This document shows positions 1-10,875 of a DNA stretch of 64,000 nucleotides, in pieces (the stretch's first letter is position 1; each line of letters starts with the position of its first letter). The notes below the pieces were generated by a model that did no database searches, had not been told where the DNA came from, and saw nothing but the letters and a program-made list of their open reading frames with translations. A program made the translations under genes and the position numbers. The stretch comes from Eucalyptus grandis (lineage: Eukaryota; Streptophyta; Magnoliopsida; Myrtales; Myrtaceae). The stretch is from the NCBI RefSeq assembly GCF_016545825.1, contig NC_052619.1:10493501-10557500 (forward strand), written 5' to 3'.

Positions 1-3000
1 CTGTTCCGTCTGTAAGAGGGAAAGGACTTGTTACTAGTGTCGCCGTGAAGGCCAATTGATCAAAGATTATACGTATAGACAAATGGAATCACAAACTATT
101 TCGTCACCGCCGTTGATAAGACAAAAATAAGAGTCATGCTTGGGACATTAATGGGGTACTTAGAACGGATTCATGGCAAGGAAGGGTGCATGATATTCTG
201 GATGGGAGGTAGATGACTTATTGATTGTGTGTTTAGGCCGTTGGAAAGGAGGCATGAGTCAGCCTCGGTGTCGTAGAGTAAAAAGGAGCATGCTTTGAAC
301 GTGGCTAGTACTAACACGAGTTAGGAATTGTCCGCAAGTCCATAAGAGCGTGAGTACTGCTATTGCAAATTGGACGCCACGGATACAGAAGAGCATGAAT
401 GGGTTGACCATGCATTAGTCAAAGGGAAAATGTTCTGAGGGAATTTTATCATAGTAGTGCAGCAGAATTTTCGATGAAAGTTGTAGGATCTTTGTTGTGG
501 TAATAAAGTGACAGAAAGATGGATCTTTACTATAGTTGTACCGATGGGTTTGCTTATGTATGACTTGGAAGTCATTTATGAAAAGGTTTGGCTCGAGGGA
601 GCTTTCTTCGTCGTTATGAATTGTGGCGTTGATATAATTCAGTTTGTTCGCTTAGCGTGTGAAAGTTTTGAATCACTGAAAGCCGAAGAGGAACTTCGAT
701 CCTTGTTATTCGTCACCGAAGATAACTTGATTCCGGCTGTTGGTTATTGGACCTCATGGCAACCGTAATGGATGCGTTAGTTGAGGAGTTTAATATGGAA
801 AACTTAATCGTGGTACATAAGTTTTCTAAGGTATTTTCAAGAATTGTCAAGTTGCTGTCGAAAGAGAAATAGAGTTCGCGACAATCAAGAAGAACCGGAA
901 TAGAGCCAGCTCCCTATGCTCCTTACACGATGGTGTTACCCGAGTTAAAAGAACCGGCGTGCGTATGCAGTGGAAGTGTTGAATAGGGGATTCATACGTC
1001 CAAAGGCATCACCTTGAGAGCACCCGTTCTCATTCGTGAGGAAGAAAGTTGGTTTATTGTGTTTGTACACATATTTCTTAAGATCGACTTGGGTCATGGT
1101 ATCATTAGTTGAGGATCGAAAAGGGACATACCGGGTTAGCATCTCGGCACTCGATACAAACAGCTTATGAGTTCATTGTAATACCGTGTGGTTTAATGGA
1201 CACCTTAGTTGTTTGTTTGGGTCTTATGGAGCAGAATGTTTAAGGGGTACTTTAACCGCCCAGATCATGTTCATTGAAGTTATCCTGGTGTGTTCAAAGA
1301 GTGCTGAGGAGCACGAGAGACATTAGAAGATGATACTGTGACCTAAGGACTCTTGAATCTTACACTAAGTTTAGCAAGTGCGAGTTTTGGATGACTCGTG
1401 TGTGTTCCTAGGTCATGTGATTTCTGTGGAGAAGGAATCTCCGTAGACCTCGTCCAAGATTTAAGCTGTGATCGGGCCAATAAGATTGACTCCTGAGGAT
1501 AAAGATCAAGTTTTCTGAGTTTAGCAGGTGGTATTACATATGGTTTGTAAAAAGGTTTTCGTGTTAGCATCGCTGTTGACAAGAATTCTGAAGAAGGAAG
1601 AAAGTTTGTGCTGACAGATAAGTGCAAGTGTAGTTTTCAAAGGCCTAAGGAGAGGCCGACTCACCGCACTTGTGCTTACTATTCCATCTGGTCCTGAAAG
1701 TTATGAGATCTCGAAAGGATGTGTCGTTTAAAGGATTGGGTTGTGTGTTGATACAACAAAGATAGGGTTGTTGCATATGTGTACCGTTAGTTGAGACCTC
1801 GGAGTTGAATATGAGACAGCCACATCGGGATGGAACTCATTAAGGATTATGACTATGATATTTTGTATCACTTTGGAAAGGTAAGTTAAAGTCGCATATG
1901 CACCGAGTTGAGAGTCCTTAGCTGTACAATGGGTACTGAGGATTGAATATTACTTGAGGAAGTCCGAAATTGCGTTTTCAAATCTAAGGTATGCTACCTT
2001 TTGAATCTTATGACTACCCTTAGAATTGAGCTGAGAGTTCATATCAGAATCAAATCGCTCAAAGGACAGATTCAGAAATTCAGAAGATTTTATAAGAGAA
2101 TGCGTGATGAGAGAGAGATTGATTTTTTTTATTTATTTTCCGGCGCGTAACGCGTGTCTCCCGAGGACGATTGTGGTAATTGACAATACGGGAGATTAAA
2201 GAAGAGATCTTATGGGAAGCTCATCATAGCAACTTCAGCGTTGTCCAAACAAGGCAAGATGAGCCGAATCTATATCATCGGGATTGGTAGATCGGTATGA
2301 CGATAGATATCACCGAACAAGTTGTGGGTTTGGATACATCAAGAAGTGAGAATTTGGTAATGTAAGCTAGGAAAGCTTTTTCTGGGCACTGGAGAGAGGT
2401 TTGTGGGGAATGAAAGTATAACATGATGGAATGTTATGACAGTTATTAAGGAGTCAGAAGAGCATTGATTCCTTATGAGGTTGGGGTCGACAGATCGTAG
2501 TCAACTCACCTTAATGCACGAAAAGATATCGATTGAATAGGTATACCGAAGTGTGTGTATATCATATAATTTATCCGCATGGAGTGCCTGGGGATGAATT
2601 GTATTTCAAATCTAGACGATGTCCCAGCCGGGCGAGCTTCTGATGGTTCTTCTTTCTTAAAAGGTATAGCAGTAGAGTGCATAATTTCAATTGCCGAGAT
2701 GAAGTCGAAAGAAAGATCACGGGCCGTGGCCGCACGTAAGTCAATGATTGCAACAAGATCGTCGAGTTATATCGATCTTAACCAACAGGTTCCTAGTTTC
2801 ACAGATCGCTTAGATAGTTTCTTTCTTTTAATCAAGGCATAGCGAAAGTGTACGTAACTTCAGCTGGCTGAGATGAGATCGTAGATAAAAAAAATTGGCA
2901 GGCCCGTAGAGTTGGTTCGTAAATCAGTGATTCGCTGCAATTATCGAGACAGCTTTTAGAGATCGCTCGACCGCCAGCTTTAGCTTCGCAGATTTTGTGT

Positions 3001-3205
3001 TGAAGACCTTTGGAATTTTAAGTGAGCAAGTGTTTAGCATTTTGAACCCGAGTGGTTTGGGCAAGATAGCATTGATCTTGGCAGATGGTGCGTATGAGTA
3101 ACTCGAGAAAGAGAAGATTATATGAGACGATTGTACCCCACCTTTTTGTTTAAGAATTGAAGGCTTAAATTTGAGGACGAAATTTTTATAAGAGGGGAAG
3201 AGTTG
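1..3205 (+). mobile_element. Degenerate Ty3/gypsy (Tekay/Del-like) pol region
   Basis: Remnant of a retrotransposon polyprotein with many stops and frameshifts. Reading through the breaks on the plus strand, family order is still visible. A pre-RT linker lies near 800-980 (APYxMxLPELKE-like). The RT N-terminus is near 985-1060 (GFIRPKASP, FVRKK), an RT segment near 1170-1340 (PCGLM, SAEEHE), and the RT-RNase H connection near 1390-1470 and 1660-1760 (LTxxVLTIPSG, GLGCVL). The integrase zinc-finger start is near 2205-2240 (EAHHSxFSV). The C-terminal end is near 3083-3195 (EGLNxxxxFL). The last bases, 3170-3205, are purine-rich and directly precede an LTR, as expected for a polypurine tract. 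The element is plus-strand; its gag and 5' LTR would lie left of the window. It is not functional. Assignment to Tekay/Del rests on the polyprotein end and LTR style, so the lineage is less certain than the superfamily. Confidence 0.8.
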
Positions 3206-6165
3206 TGACATCCCGATTTTCCAATCCTATTTTCAATAAATTGAGACGGGCATTTCGTTGGCACGCATATAGTTCTTTCCTTGAGTCGGCCACTCATGTG
3301 AAAACTAGTCTATCTATGTGAAGTCGTTAAGAGTTTCTAATGCATCGACTCGAGAATTTGACTGTGTTTCGATCTTTCGACCGAGTTAACTGCAAGGGTC
3401 ATTACGGCACAATTAAATTGATTAGAGATCGAGATAGGCCTGATTTGATGGTGAGGCATGTGACTGTGGGTGATCACCAGACGTTAATAATTCTTGTCAA
3501 TTAGCACTAGACCGACCTTTCTATCGATTGGGTACCTCGTGTTCGTATTTGAAACCTTTGAGATTATCCCTCACAACCGAAAGTCGCTAATGTTTCAAAG
3601 ATGTACATTGTGGGCTTGAGATGATCAAACCACATGTCAAATGCATGAAAATTTCTAAAGGCTACAGTGTAGGTTGGGCCGCGCAGTATCACGCCAGTGA
3701 AATTAACCGTGAATTGAGATCGAATCGAAATTGGAAGTCCGAGTGTCACAAATCATTTCAAGATCATTGAATCATCTTTGAAGATTTTTCATGCAAGCTG
3801 AGCTTTTTAGCAAAATAATCAAGAAATGGCTAATTTTGCTCGAGAAATTAGTAGGCCAGTTGGTCGCGCTTGGGACTTAAGTTGGTTCTATGGACAAGTG
3901 AAGATGTGAATTAAAATGTGGCGCAATTGGATAAATTTATGACTTCAATTTTGAATTAATTGAAAGGGATTGATTATAATTGAAGAATTTGATGTACAAG
4001 AACTGACCTTACGGAAAATGAAAGTGCAACCATTGGAGAAGTTGGGAGGTGATTTGAGTGGAGTGGAATTATGACAGGATGATGGCTGCGGTGGTTGAGG
4101 CCAAGGGTTGAGATCTGACACGTGACGATGGAGATTTGCTCCGAGAAAAAGGTGACCCACCATCATCATCCTCCTTGAATCATGGGATCATTCCTGGGAC
4201 TTGAGGAGGAGGGAGAGGGAGGCGAACGGAACTAAGAAATTCGCACGCCCACTTGGCCGCCCGTCCGACCACCGGTGCCCGCCCGTCGCCGTTCGGCCGC
4301 ACCCCTGGTCTCGCGCCGCTCCTCCGCCTCTCTCTCTCTACCCTTGCGCGTTGAAGCCTCTTTCCTCCATTGTTGGTTGCCGTTTGAACGCACTCAGATC
4401 CAGCACGCCGGCGGCTAGTTGCAACCCACCGAGACCCGCCATCCGCTCCTTCGGCCCTAAACAAGCCGGAAAACTGGTATGGCGTGCCGTGACGCTTGGG
4501 TCTGGAGCTTTGGCCGCTTCCCGAGCTCTGGATGCTCGGCCCGCTGGAGGAAAGTCGATCCCCGCGTCGTCCCCGTCGTTTTGTCCGCTCGGCTCGCTAA
4601 TCCGGTGAGTTTAACTCACTAAACCTTGATTAGACGGTTAATGATGCCCTATGTGCTTAGCCTAAGTTAAGTAAGCTTAGTTGGTTGAATTAGTTTATTT
4701 GGTTGATGATTAGATTATGGTGTTTAATTAAGTTAAAGTGTATTTAGTTTAAAGTTAAGTATGCTTTATTTTTAATATAAAGCCTTGATGTGACATAATA
4801 GGGTTTTAATTTTGAATTATTTAATTGCTTCTCTCGAAATTTATAATATTATATTAATTCCGAAATGATTAAATATTATTACATAAAAAAACGGAAAATT
4901 ATTTTGGTCCCTATTATGTCAATTTCGCACACGTCACAGGTAATGATTTTGAAATCAAGATTGGATATTATAAAATAGAGCGTAGATCATGAAAAATATG
5001 AATATTATTATTTAATTATTTTCGAAATAAATTTAATTATTTAATAAATCTGAAAATTTGTCAGACCTTTAAACTCTCGGACTTCATTATGGGCCGAATG
5101 TCATTGCATTTAGAATTTGATATTGATGATTGGTTGTGATAAATTGAGTGTGATTGCGATATATATGGATTCTTTTTAAAATTCTAAGTGTGAAATTGAG
5201 GGGCGAGAGCCGTGAAATACCACCTATTAGAGGTCGGCCCGATGAGGCGTGATATACCACCTACTAGAGGTCGTGCTCTGAGGCCGTGATGAACCACCTA
5301 TGAGAGGTCGTACCAAGAGGCCGTGATGAACCACCTATGAGAGGTCGCCTGGGGCCGTGATATGCCACCTATTAGAGGTCGCGCCAATGGGCGGTGATAT
5401 GCCACCTATTAGAGGTCGCGCCCAATGGGGCCGTGAATTGCCAATTGCTAAAGGTCGCGCCGAGTGGGCCGTGATGCCACTTCGATTCTAAATTTGAGCC
5501 GAGTAGGGTCACGTGATTGTGAGCAATGATTGATTTGTTGGAATGACATGTAATCGGCCGAGTCGATTGATCGCCGAGACGATCCAAGTGGTTAAATTGT
5601 TTTGATAATGTGATTGAGCCATGGTTGTTTGGTTATCATAATTGTACGGGTTGAATTATATAAATTGCGCTAACTCCGCAGATGAAGGCTGAGGCGTGGT
5701 AAGTCTTCCCGTGTGATGTGGCTAGGCCACCCTATGGTGTATTTTCTTTCTAATAGGGGTTTAGTGGGGTTGGAACTTGCTGAGACATCGTCTCATCCCG
5801 GTTTTGGGATTAAAATTTCAGGTCCCCTGGACGGAGGGCCGATAGCTTTGGTTGGCCTTGAGGAGCTGCAGAGGTGAAGTCATAAGGGTTGAGAGCGTGT
5901 CCCGCTAGTGGTTGTGGATAGTTCCCTTGTCGAGCTAGTCTATTTTGTAGAAAGTCCAAAGGTTGTATTTAAACCCTTTGTGTTTGTAAATGAGTGTTTA
6001 ATATTGTGATTATGCCTGCTTTTCTATCCTAAGTTAAATGTTGTCAGGATTTGTTTCGCTTTCTGCATGCGTAAATAAATGAATGGGCCGGCGACATATC
6101 CCGGGATGTCGCATTTTGATCGACCGTAGTGGGATGTGCGTGCGCTCGAGGTTCGGGGCGTGACA
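3206..6165 (+). mobile_element. 3' LTR of the Ty3/gypsy element (~2.96 kb)
   Basis: Starts TGACATCCCG immediately after the purine-rich tract and ends GGGCGTGACA, giving the expected TG...CA termini. It contains a GC-rich part (4200-4610), an AT-rich part (4620-5060), a tandem repeat (5203-5480) and a TATA-poor 3' part. The base after the LTR begins ATGAT, which aligns with ATGGT in the intact sister MITE in the CNGC intron near 17664; ATGAT is therefore the likely 5-bp target duplication. The partner duplication and 5' LTR are outside the window. ORFs inside it (for example 4201-4608) have no recognisable domain and are not called as genes. Confidence 0.82.
5203..5480 (+). repeat. Minisatellite in the LTR, ~38-bp units
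   Basis: About seven to eight imperfect tandem units of 33-39 bp, starting near 5210, 5248, 5283, 5321, 5354, 5392, 5431 and 5469. Each has a core like CCGTGATATGCCACCTATTA followed by GAGGTCGC and a short variable spacer. Unit-to-unit differences are a few bases in the core and more in the spacer. Confidence 0.85.
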
Positions 6166-6370
6166 ATGATCCTTGAACTTTGACCCAACATGTGTAAAAT
6201 CATACCTAGACTTTTAATTTATTCAGTGTGGTCCATAAGCTACTGATAAATGCTCAACATAATCCATAAACTATATGAAAATGTTTAAAAGTTCATGGAC
6301 TACATTGAATATTGACCAAAGTTCAACAATTATATACAAATTAAGATTTTAGAAACATGACGTATAAAGT

Positions 6371-7281
6371 TGGGAAAAGTGCCAAAAAAATCCTAAACCT
6401 TTATCTTTGTGCCAATTTTAGTCCTAAACTTTTTTCGGTGTCAATTCAATCCTAAACCTTTTAAGTTGTGTCAATTCAGTCCTTTCCGGCAATTTTGACC
6501 GGATTTTGCTAACTGGATGCCGCCTGACGTAGCCGATCGCCGACGTGGGACAACTTTTAATAATATTTTTTTATTTTTGTCTTTTCCTCCAGCCGGTCGC
6601 GGGGTCCGGTGACCGGCCGAGGCGATCGCCGGCGAGGGCGAGGGCAACCTTGCCGACCGGCGAGGTCGAGCCTCGCCGACCATGGCGAGGGCCGAGGCTT
6701 GACTCGCCAGACGTGCCATGGGCGAGGCTCGCCCCTCGCTAGCTCCGCCGGATCCGGCGAGGCGAGCCCGCCCATGGCCGCCTTGCCGACAGGCCATGGG
6801 TGAGGCTCACCCCGCCAGCCTCGCCGGACTGGGCGAGGCGAGCCTCGCCCATGGCCGCCTCGCCTGATTAGTGGGCGAGGCTCGACTCCAGATCAACCGG
6901 CGAGGCTCGACCTCGCAAACCGGCGAGGTCAAGCCTCGCCCATGGCCTGATTTGGCGAGGCGGCCATGGGCGAGGCTCGCCGCCGCGCCGGCGGTCGCTG
7001 GCACGGTCGCGGACTCGGCGACCGGCTGGAGGAAAAAAATATTAAAATATTAAAAGTATTTAAAATTTTAAAAAAAAATATTATTAAAAGTTGTCCACGC
7101 GCCGCCGATCATGTCACGTCAACCGGCCGGCATCCAACAGCAAAATCTGGCTAAAATTGGCCGGAAATGACTGAATTGGCACAACTTAAAAGGTTTAGGA
7201 CTGAATCGGCACCAAAAAAAAAGTTTATGACTAAATTAGCACAAAGGCAAAAGGTTTAGAACTTTTTTGGCACTTTTCCCC
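6371..7281. mobile_element. Non-autonomous hAT-like element, GC-rich core (911 bp)
   Basis: The ends are inverted: TGGGAAAAGTGCC at the left and GGCACTTTTCCCC at the right, with longer sub-terminal inverted similarity. Flanking 8-mers are TATAAAGT and GCCAAAGT (5 of 8 match); the uninterrupted sister sequence near 17868 carries GCCAAAGT, supporting an 8-bp duplication with later mutation on the left. No transposase is visible. The inside has a very GC-rich palindromic block (6590-7025) followed by an AT-rich stretch. It is the same family as 8865-9423 and 60651-61024. Confidence 0.7.
6590..7025. repeat. GC-rich block of short inverted/direct repeats
   Basis: Many interleaved copies of GGCGAGGCTCG, its complement CGAGCCTCGCC, and CCATGGGCGAGG / CATGGCC variants on both strands. 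The composition is far from that of the surrounding AT-rich DNA. ORFs in all frames here are by-products of the stop-poor composition and are not called. Confidence 0.75.
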
Positions 7282-8330
7282 GCCAAAGTTCATAGACCAT
7301 ACGTGTCATTTTCCGTTGTATTATTTGTCCACGCTTAGCAATAATAAGAAGAGCAAACACACTATTAGCTGCAGCAAAGCCTCTCATTTCTTGGGATATA
7401 TGGAATAAGATGCATGGCTTCATGCAGGATGAACGCCTGAACTTTTTATTTTCCATCAATGCAAGTAAAAGCTGCAAATTTGGAGGACTCTCCACTTCAT
7501 CTTTTTACCTTTTTTTTTTTTTCTCTGTGACAGTTCCATTTTAATATCTTTCTATCCTTGCGGGAGTTTCTATTGTGCTTTGAACTTCCAGAAAGATTGA
7601 GGCAGTAGGGCATATATTGGTTGTATGAGTCAATCTGTTCTCTGCTATTAACGAGAATAGCACATTGAAATATGAGGAAAGAAGAGAAGATCATTGCACG
7701 ATATTCTCTTTATGATTCTTGAGAGAGAGTGAATAATAAGTATGAACCCGAAAATTATGACACTTGAAACGTTCTTTCGCCCGCCTACATGTATTGTTGA
7801 GAGTGAGATCAACTCACGCACACACCCTTCACACGTCGGCCTCTTTTGCAAGTGCTATGTTAACATCATAGCCGACATCAAAAATGTCACGTAAGAACAA
7901 ATTTTACTATAGATCAAGCGGTATGGCGGAGATTACAACTATACTCGAGTTACTCAAATACTCTCAGTGTTTCCAATTACATCCAATACATCACGCAATG
8001 TTTAGCCCCACAATTTCTCATAAAATAATCTCAATTTCACGAAAAATTACACGTAATCTTACCACAAAATTAAATGACTTCAACACCAACGTTCTTGGTG
8101 TAATTGCATATATAAGAACAATGAGCCCACTTTGAAGCACTTTGATATTCGGCATTTCAAGATTGCTTGCATTAACAACGGCGTAGAGCAAACCCACGAT
8201 CTGATATTATATGTATATATACCCATGACGAGGTTAAAGTCAACATGGATTAGAAAATCCATGCTCCGAACCTTTATCGATCAATCCAAAATTGAAGTTG
8301 ACTTTCCTCCTTTGCTGTTTTCTGCACTCA

Positions 8331-8347
8331 CTTTGACCGAGTCAAAG
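8331..8347. promoter_or_regulatory. Inverted W-box-like pair, unit 1
   Basis: CTTTGAC and GTCAAAG arms separated by CGA give two head-to-head TTGAC cores, the core of WRKY binding sites. The same 17 bp is kept in unit 2 (24682-24698). In unit 3 (41762-41778) the right arm is altered to GCGAAG. It lies more than 2 kb upstream of the untranslated exon, so function is uncertain. Confidence 0.3.
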
Positions 8348-8864
8348 TCTTCAAGTCCAATTTGGACTTTCCAATTCTGCATTTACCGACTTCAGTACGG
8401 AACAACTTCCGTTCTTAATCACGACTTCACCACACGACTTGACCACGGAAGAAATTATATATCCTGAGATCTGGTTTTTTGAACTTAAAATATATCGGGC
8501 TAATATGCAATTCAATTTGGGTCGAGTTCATTTAATGGGCTCAAATTTGAGACATGCTTTTTAACAAAGTGTATAAGACATTATATTGATATTATGATAA
8601 ATTGAAAAATTATGTTTGACTCTTCTTGTTGGGTCAGGCATAATCCCTCTGTTTCCATATGGAGAAAAATATGTGTTCTAAGGTTTCAAGCGTGCTCTTA
8701 CAACAAGCTAAGAAACAGGCTAAATTAATGGGATGCTGAGAACTATTTTCGCTGGGTCGGGCTTCTCGAAATCTGCGGATTCCCTTTCTTTGAAGAAAAG
8801 TAAGGTGAATAGCTCATTTGATTTGAGAGCCGACACATCTAAGATCAAGTTGCCCCAAGAAAAA

Positions 8865-9423
8865 GGGGAAAAGTACCAAAAAAGTCATAAACCTATTGCA
8901 TTGGTACCAATTCAGTCCTAAATTTTTCAATTGGATCAATTCAGTCCTAAACATTTTAATATCGCCATGCATATCCATCCGCCACATTTTGGCCGGGCCG
9001 ATGCCGATTTAGACGTCGGGTCGCGATCAGATGCTGACGCACGTAATTTTTATGATTTTTGAATTTTTATGATTTTTTATTGATTTTTTATTATTTTTCT
9101 TTTTCTTTCTACCTTTTCCTGAGAATGGCCGAGCCTCGAGAGGCTCGCCGCCACCCCAGAAGAAGAGGCAAAACAGAAAAAGAAAAAAATTAATAAAAAT
9201 TAATAAAAAATTCGAAAAAAAAAAAAAAAAATCATAAAAATTGCCACGTCGCTGTCCGCACCGGGCCGACATCCATGTCAAGACCGGCCGGCCAAAATTG
9301 GCCGGATGGACTAAATTGGTACCGATATTAAAAGGTTTATGACTAAATTGGGCTTCAATTAAAAGTTTAGGACCGAATTGGCACAATGTAATAGGTTTAG
9401 GACTTTTTTTGATACTTTTCCCC
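8865..9423. mobile_element. Non-autonomous hAT-like element (559 bp)
   Basis: Left end GGGGAAAAGTACC, right end GATACTTTTCCCC. It is flanked by 8-bp duplications AAGAAAAA (8857-8864) and AAGAAAGA (9424-9431). Unit 2 has the empty site at about 25178-25185 with a single AAGAAAAA, so the boundaries are secure. The inside has no coding potential; it is AT-rich with a short GC-rich centre. Confidence 0.85.
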
Positions 9424-10499
9424 AAGAAAGAGCTGGGGCCGCCCTCGTGGGTTGTTCTCCATTTTCAACCATTCATCCCTCATGGTTGAGTGACTGATTT
9501 GTCACAGTAATTGTCCTATTGAACCAAACCTTCCATGGCCATTAGCCTCTCTCACCATCATCATAAAAAAGTTCCCATCTAATTTTCCTATTCGATTCGT
9601 GTATTTGAGCCCTTTATAGATAGAAGGAGGTCATCCCATTTTAAAGAACGGGGGTCGATTTTCTATCAAGCCATAACGAGTTTTGTTTTGGGCTAAGTGC
9701 AGCACTCAAAATAGGCTCTTATTGGTGCCTTCACCCTGCATTTTGAAGCTTAGAATAATCCCATGAAAGCTAGACGAATTTCGAGCTTAAAACTCGACCA
9801 AGTAGACGTCCATTCGAACTTAATGTTCACGGCACGGACTCTCAAAAAGCTGCCTAGAAATGGTGCAAAAGTAATGCGGCACAGCTTGTTCACGCCATTT
9901 CCTCTTCACCTCGCTCTCTCTCTGTTTCTTTCAACGACCAGTCGCTCTCACTTTTTTCCCTCTCTGATGGCCACGTTACGATGCATGGGGTGGAATTTAA
10001 CGTGGCCAACTTAGAGTCGCTAACTTTCCATGCGCGTGTGAAAGAAGACGGGAGAGATCAGCCCCAGGTAAAAGGAGAGAAATATAAAGCAAATGTGGCT
10101 CCCGTCTCGTAAACACGCTTTTTTGGTCCTAAAAAGACGCGCGCGCGCACCTTTCTCATCTCCAATGAGAATGTTAAAGCACGAAATGTTAAACTCCTTC
10201 CACTTTGCACTTTTTGTTATGATAATCATGGTCCTTTTCAATGTTAAATATTTTGTGGACGATAAAAATATTTGTAAATAATAAAAATATATTTTTGTTC
10301 ATTCAATATTGCATTTTATCACTAGCTATAGAAGCATTCATCTTTAGGAAAATTATTTATTAAATCATTCACTTTGTACGAAATAAACGCACATTAATAG
10401 TCATCTTATAAATTAATTTGTCAAATAATATGACATTTTATCACTAGCTATGTAATTAATGAGTTTGTTTAAGCATCCGATGTGATCCTTTCCTTTCCA

Positions 10500-10875
10500 G
10501 CTAAGGGTTCTTTCATTTGTCAGCCAGTCGTGAGTCTTGGTCACAGTCAACGCTCGGGGTCTTCTTCTATATCACTCGCTATGGTCTTCGTACAAGAAAC
10601 GAAGCCTCCGCTCTGTCTCCATTGATATTTCTTCCCTCGCATTATCTTCATCGTCTAGAACCGCAGATCCAGATAAACCAGATAAAAAAAGACGAGCCTC
10701 TTCGGCTTGGAGACTTCAATTATTGAGCTCACGCTCTTCCGGTCGCCGCCGCTACCCAGCGAGAGCAGCAGGCTAGACACTCCTGTACTTGTTCCTACTT
10801 CATCGCTTTGAGAGCTGATCGTCCTTTCGGATGGTGAAGTTGGTGTCTTGCGCTTGAACTTTGCGTATTGGCTTT
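10500..10875 (+). other. Untranslated first exon of CNGC copy 1
   Basis: This block is strongly conserved in all three units (27550-27931 and 43330-43732), unlike the AT-rich sequence on either side. It ends at a good donor (GGCTTT|GTAAGT), and an acceptor (GCTGCAG) lies at 11977, 14 bases before the ATG. Small indels between copies change every reading frame, so it behaves as 5'UTR, not coding sequence. Its 5' limit is approximate. The resulting 5'UTR intron is about 1.1 kb. Confidence 0.55.

Larger units (their letters stand above)
6166..7780 (+). pseudogene. Relic of a fourth CNGC copy (intron fragment)
   Basis: Apart from an inserted hAT-like element (6371-7281), this stretch is nearly identical to the intron between coding exons 6 and 7 of CNGC copies 1 and 2 (about 17664-18340 and 34740-35425). 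It includes the right part of the MITE in that intron, the segment beginning TTTGTCCAC.CTTAGCAATAA, and the run ending GAATAATAAGTATGAACCCG. Intron homology stops near 7754. After about 27 unaligned bases the sequence becomes unit upstream DNA at 7782. No coding exon survives here. The simplest reading is an older tandem copy whose 3' half and flank were deleted, and whose MITE was hit by the gypsy element. The 5' half, if it exists, lies left of the window. Confidence 0.75.
7782..10499 (+). promoter_or_regulatory. Upstream region of CNGC unit 1
   Basis: Homologous to 24128-27549 and, more weakly, to 41193-43329; the shared start is CGCCTACATG. No gene is visible. It contains a hAT-like insertion (8865-9423) that the sister units lack, and a CTTTGAC/GTCAAAG inverted pair at 8331-8347. 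The section from about 9430 to 10015 is close to unit 2. At 10013 it shows the empty site of the Harbinger-like insertion found in unit 2. No TATA box or start site could be fixed with confidence. Confidence 0.55.

Noticed and set aside
4201..4608. 135-codon ORF on the plus strand
   Set aside because: It lies in the GC-rich part of the gypsy LTR, has low-complexity Arg/Pro/Ser composition and no domain.
6471..7154. Several overlapping ORFs on both strands
   Set aside because: They are open because of GC-rich repeat composition inside a MITE; the repeat units, not protein motifs, explain the sequence.
10517..10776. Candidate conserved uORF or coding first exon of the CNGC genes
   Set aside because: Indels between the three copies shift the frames; the apparent start in copy 3 is not ATG.
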